Made by a program: the position numbers and the translations under genes
DNA from: an uncultured Robinsoniella sp.
GTDB taxonomy: Bacteria; Bacillota; Clostridia; Lachnospirales; Lachnospiraceae
DNA length: 8,779 nt
NCBI GenBank assembly: GCA_900539655.1
Contig: UQCR01000180.1
Location: forward strand, 1 to 8,779
Direction: 5' to 3'
The notes under the pieces: model-generated
Told to the model about the DNA's origin: nothing
Seen by the model: the letters and a program-made list of their open reading frames with translations, nothing else
The model's database searches: none
Shown here: positions 6,349 to 8,779 of the stretch, piece after piece
Numbering within the stretch: the first letter of the stretch is position 1
How the letters are laid out: each line of letters begins with the position of its first letter

Positions 6349-7515
6349 TTGATAATTGAACCAAAAGTTAGAGAATTTATCTGCACTACCGCTCATCCGG
6401 ACGGCTGCCGTGAAAATGTAAAAAGACAAATAGAATATACAAAAAAACTGGGAAGTACTGCTGGTCCAAAAAAAGTCCTGATTATCGGATCTTCCACCGG
6501 ATATGGTCTGGCGTCCCGGATCACCGCCACATATGGATGTAATGCTTCGACTATTGGCATTATGTTTGAAAAGCCTGCCACTTTGCCCCGCAGAACCGCT
6601 ACACCCGGCTGGTATAATACAAAGGCTTTTGAAGAAATCGCACAAGCTGATGGCTATTATGCAAAAACCATTAACGGAGATGCATTTTCAGAAAAAGTAA
6701 AACTGGAAACAATAGATCTTATAAAAAAAGACTTAGGGAAAATTGACATGATTATTTACAGTCTTGCCGCACCGCGCAGAACCACTGTTGACGGTATGGT
6801 CTACTCTTCCACATTAAAAACCGTAGAACAGGATTTTACAAATAAATCATTAAATCTGAAAGATAATTCTATTTCAGAAGCTACAATACATCCTGCATCT
6901 GAAGAAGAAATTACAGCAACGGTAAAAGTCATGGGTGGAGAAGACTGGTTGGACTGGATAAAAGCACTTTCCGATGCCGGCGTACTGGAGCAAGATGCAC
7001 AGACAATTGCATATTCTTACATAGGTCCAAAGCTGACCTATCCCGTATACTACAATGGAACTATCGGCATCGCAAAGAAACATCTTTACGACACCTCTCT
7101 CCAAATAAACGGACAATTTGCAGACAAGGGAATTAAAGCTTATATATCCGTCAATAAAGCCCTGGTTACACAGGCAAGTTCTGCAATTCCAATTGTACCG
7201 CTGTACATGGCAATACTTTATAAAGTAATGAAGGACAGAAACCTGCATGAAGGCTGCATTGAACAAATCAACCGGCTATTCCGTGAAAAATTAATGGATG
7301 GAAGTCCGGTTGTTGACAATGAAGGCCGCATCCGTCTGGATGACTATGAAATGGACGAAGCTGTTCAATCCCAGGTAATGGAATATTGGGATCAGGTAAA
7401 TTCCGATAATATCAATCAGTTTGCCGATATGACCGGTTACTGGGATGATTTTTATCATATGTTCGGATTTCGGTTTGATGAAATTGATTACTCAAAGGAT
7501 GTAACACTGGAGTAA
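6349..7515 (+). CDS. fabV: FabV / trans-2-enoyl reductase (NADH-dependent enoyl-ACP reductase)
   Basis: A cytoplasmic reductase of 388 residues, the normal length for the family. It reduces the trans-2 double bond of enoyl-ACP in the last step of fatty-acid elongation, or of enoyl-CoA in the closely related TER enzymes. The start IIEPKVREFICTTAHPDGC is the typical FabV N-terminus. The cofactor loop is GSSTGYGLASR (47-57), with an acidic residue after the second strand (MFEKP, E74) that suits NADH. The family motifs TATPGWYN (83-90) and YSLAAPRR (137-144) are present. The catalytic pair Y235-x8-K244 is intact in YNGTIGIAKK. I chose the TTG at 6349 from the ribosome binding site and family alignment. 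The gene is monocistronic with its own promoter and a FabT-like operator. FabV enzymes are known to resist triclosan. The acyl-ACP versus acyl-CoA choice cannot be settled here. Confidence 0.95.
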   Translation: MIIEPKVREFICTTAHPDGCRENVKRQIEYTKKLGSTAGPKKVLIIGSSTGYGLASRITATYGCNASTIGIMFEKPATLPRRTATPGWYNTKAFEEIAQADGYYAKTINGDAFSEKVKLETIDLIKKDLGKIDMIIYSLAAPRRTTVDGMVYSSTLKTVEQDFTNKSLNLKDNSISEATIHPASEEEITATVKVMGGEDWLDWIKALSDAGVLEQDAQTIAYSYIGPKLTYPVYYNGTIGIAKKHLYDTSLQINGQFADKGIKAYISVNKALVTQASSAIPIVPLYMAILYKVMKDRNLHEGCIEQINRLFREKLMDGSPVVDNEGRIRLDDYEMDEAVQSQVMEYWDQVNSDNINQFADMTGYWDDFYHMFGFRFDEIDYSKDVTLE

Positions 7516-7517
7516 GT

Positions 7518-8420
7518 TCAAGACCTGGGTGGTTCGATCTTTATTTTCACAAGATCGTTTGCCGCCTTACCAAGATTATCGGCATATAACACATTATCAT
7601 AGCGTTTAATATGCATTTGAGTAATGCCAAGCTGGCCTGCAACCTGCTCCGGCTTGGCGCCATACGCAAACATGATGCTTCCACAGGTATTTCTCAGATC
7701 TCTGGCACTGTATCCCGGTACTCCTGCCTGTGCCGTGAGTTTTTTCATCATTAAATGGCAGTACTGGACATTTAACTTGTTGCCCGAACGGTTATAAAAC
7801 AAATATTCACAGTCCTTCCGGACGCTTAAATAGTGCTCAAGTACGTCGGCTACATCTTCCGGCACATATCGCATTTCATCACTATCCCTCAATATAATAA
7901 ATACACCATTGGGGTCAGACACAAGATCATTTGGTTTTAAAGCACATACTTCTGTAGATAAGAGACCCATGCGTCCAAATAAAACCAACATGGTATAATA
8001 CATTGGATTTTGCTCTGCTGCTTTTAAAAGTGCATCCAAATCTTCCATGGGAACGGGACTAACCAGCTGATCTGAATTTGCTAACCTGATTAAATATTCA
8101 TAGAAAAAATCGTCAAACACACCAGGCACCTGGTATTTAGCCTTTTCTTGGCAGATATATTCGGAAAATTTATGAATCTCCCGGATTTTTTTTCCCATTG
8201 TCGTCGCTTTCATTTTTGATTCTCTAACTTTTGACAAAAGATACTCATAATATCGGCTGGCATCTGCTCTTTTTGTATTCAGCAGATCTTTCTTGCAATA
8301 ATCCATATATTCATTGATATCGCCGCAATAACTGTTGCGTGAAACTTCCTCCAGCCTTTTAGAAAAATCCATCCAGGCGTTTTGAGTCTGTTTGGATGCA
8401 TATTCACTAGGTTTTCTCAT
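7518..8420 (-). CDS. Tyrosine-recombinase-fold protein with degenerate active site
   Basis: A full-length 300-residue protein with the XerC/D-like layout. A helical core-binding domain (about 12-112) precedes a catalytic-type domain (about 123-290). By motif alignment the first catalytic Arg is Leu154 (MGLLSTEV in place of TGLRISEL). No Lys stands at the beta-hairpin (178-184). The first His of HxxR is Arg240 (ARDLRNT) but Arg243 remains. The second His/Trp is Ile266 (QLGITQ in place of LGH). Tyr274 remains (KRYDN), one residue nearer than in XerD. Four of six catalytic positions are therefore lost without any frameshift, which suggests a selected DNA-binding role rather than decay. Strand cleavage seems unlikely. 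The ATG has AAGGAG 9 nt upstream. Its stop is 2 bp from the fabV stop, and its leader carries a copy of the fabV operator. The family is otherwise unrecognised. Confidence 0.8.
   Translation of the reverse strand: MRKPSEYASKQTQNAWMDFSKRLEEVSRNSYCGDINEYMDYCKKDLLNTKRADASRYYEYLLSKVRESKMKATTMGKKIREIHKFSEYICQEKAKYQVPGVFDDFFYEYLIRLANSDQLVSPVPMEDLDALLKAAEQNPMYYTMLVLFGRMGLLSTEVCALKPNDLVSDPNGVFIILRDSDEMRYVPEDVADVLEHYLSVRKDCEYLFYNRSGNKLNVQYCHLMMKKLTAQAGVPGYSARDLRNTCGSIMFAYGAKPEQVAGQLGITQMHIKRYDNVLYADNLGKAANDLVKIKIEPPRS
7535..7557 (+). terminator. Weak hairpin past fabV, inside the opposite gene
   Basis: CGATCTT and its complement AAGATCG form a 7-bp stem with a 9-nt loop, followed by TTT. It starts 20 bp after the fabV stop and lies within the C-terminal codons of the convergent recombinase-like gene. 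It is the only hairpin near the fabV end, but the short T-run makes it a weak terminator, so read-through is likely. Confidence 0.3.
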
Positions 8421-8429
8421 AAATATTGA

Positions 8430-8435
8430 CTCCTT
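8430..8435 (-). promoter_or_regulatory. Ribosome binding site of the recombinase-like gene
   Basis: AAGGAG on the minus strand is 9 nt from the ATG at 8420 and supports that start. A TATAAT lies upstream at 8468-8473 on the same strand, but no good -35 stands at normal distance, so the promoter is uncertain. Confidence 0.7.
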
Positions 8436-8441
8436 TCATAA

Positions 8442-8454
8442 ATTGATATTCAAA
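8442..8454. promoter_or_regulatory. Second FabT-like box, ATTGATATTCAAA, in the recombinase-like leader
   Basis: Twelve bases (TTGATATTCAAA) are identical to the fabV operator at 6311-6322. The outer base differs, so the palindrome has one mismatch. It lies between a candidate -10 (8468-8473, minus strand) and the ribosome binding site, the same relative place as at fabV. Confidence 0.4.
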
Positions 8455-8482
8455 CGGTTTTTTCTAAATTATAATAAGTTTA

Positions 8483-8498
8483 TCATACTATCATATTT
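8483..8498. repeat. Right copy of the 16-bp direct repeat TCATACTATCATATTT
   Basis: Identical to 6205-6220 and in the same orientation, 2.28 kb apart. With the two bases before it, this copy contains TATCATAC followed by TATCATAT, a near-perfect tandem of 8 bp, as an operator or recombinase-binding array might. On the minus strand it lies upstream of the recombinase-like gene, around its possible promoter. Confidence 0.6.
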
Positions 8499-8678
8499 TG
8501 TACAAGTACTGGTGTTCACAAAACTCCTTTCCATATAAATCTCACTGACTATATTTTGTACTTCTCATAAATTTTCTTTTGCTATTTATACGTATCACCT
8601 TCTATAATTAGCAAATTTGTAACTATATGTAAAATAAATGTTGCATTTTGTTTTATATAGTGATATATTATATTTACA

Positions 8679-8779
8679 TCAAAACATTCCAAACACTGGC
8701 TGTTCTGCCAGATAAATTCCAATCGACACGACAATAGAATATAAGGCGTTGCTATGCCTGCTGTAAGCCGTTATAATAT
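8679..8779 (-). CDS. C-terminal end of an unidentified, probably membrane, protein (partial)
   Basis: The last 32 codons of a minus-strand frame enter from the right edge and stop with TGA at 8679-8681. The readable end contains YSRHSNALYSIVVSIGIYL and then AEQPVFGMF. It holds a hydrophobic stretch like a membrane helix and lacks the stop-rich look of the AT-rich sequence beside it. The other two frames on this strand stop within a few codons of the edge. I cannot name the family. It is followed by about 258 bp without genes before the recombinase-like ATG. No GC-rich terminator is seen after it. Confidence 0.5.
   Translation of the reverse strand, partial: IITAYSRHSNALYSIVVSIGIYLAEQPVFGMF

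Noticed and set aside
8494..8561. Repeated ATATTTTGTAC at 8494-8504 and 8551-8561
   Set aside because: Eleven AT-rich bases in an AT-rich gap are within chance expectation, and no symmetry or gene-start relation supports a site.

Overview
The window is AT-rich DNA with strong GGAGG-type ribosome binding sites, short intergenic gaps and Firmicutes protein families (LytTR regulator, DUF3021-like membrane protein, BceB/FtsX-type permease, collagen-like GXT protein, FabV). It fits an anaerobic low-GC Firmicute, most likely class Clostridia and perhaps Lachnospiraceae. The taxonomic call is inference from composition and gene content. No rRNA, tRNA, CRISPR array or insertion sequence was seen.

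Layout. (1) Positions 1-1391, minus strand: a family 2 glycosyltransferase with a TPR-like C-terminal half, followed 29 bp later by the 5' part of a Thr-rich collagen-like Gly-X-Thr protein that runs off the left edge. The pairing suggests that the enzyme glycosylates its neighbour, as for BclA-type spore-surface proteins. (2) 1658-2275, plus strand: a lone DUF4304-type gene. (3) 2276-2582: an intergenic stretch with an extended -10 promoter followed about 80 bp later by a perfect 15-bp-stem hairpin, which may bound a short RNA. (4) 5989-2583, minus strand: an apparent operon of a LytTR DNA-binding regulator, a four-helix DUF3021-like membrane protein, an ABC ATPase and an FtsX-type permease. 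A sigma-A-like promoter lies at 6097-6126. The first two genes resemble a LytTR regulatory system (regulator plus membrane inhibitor), and the transporter is its likely output. (5) 6349-7515, plus strand: fabV, an enoyl-ACP/CoA reductase with a TTG start, a good promoter and a FabT-like palindrome TTTGATATTCAAA over its transcription start. (6) 7518-8420, minus strand: a tyrosine-recombinase-fold protein that has lost most catalytic residues. It converges on fabV with 2 bp between stop codons. (7) 8679-8779, minus strand: the C-terminal end of an unidentified, probably membrane, protein.

The most unusual part is 6205-8498. fabV and the degenerate recombinase face each other. Each has a copy of the same 12-bp box (TTGATATTCAAA) in its 5' untranslated region. 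Outside these boxes lies a 16-bp perfect direct repeat (TCATACTATCATATTT) whose flanks also match. The two genes may be a co-regulated module in which a recombinase has become a DNA-binding regulator, or a small remnant mobile cassette. Both readings are inference from this one sequence.
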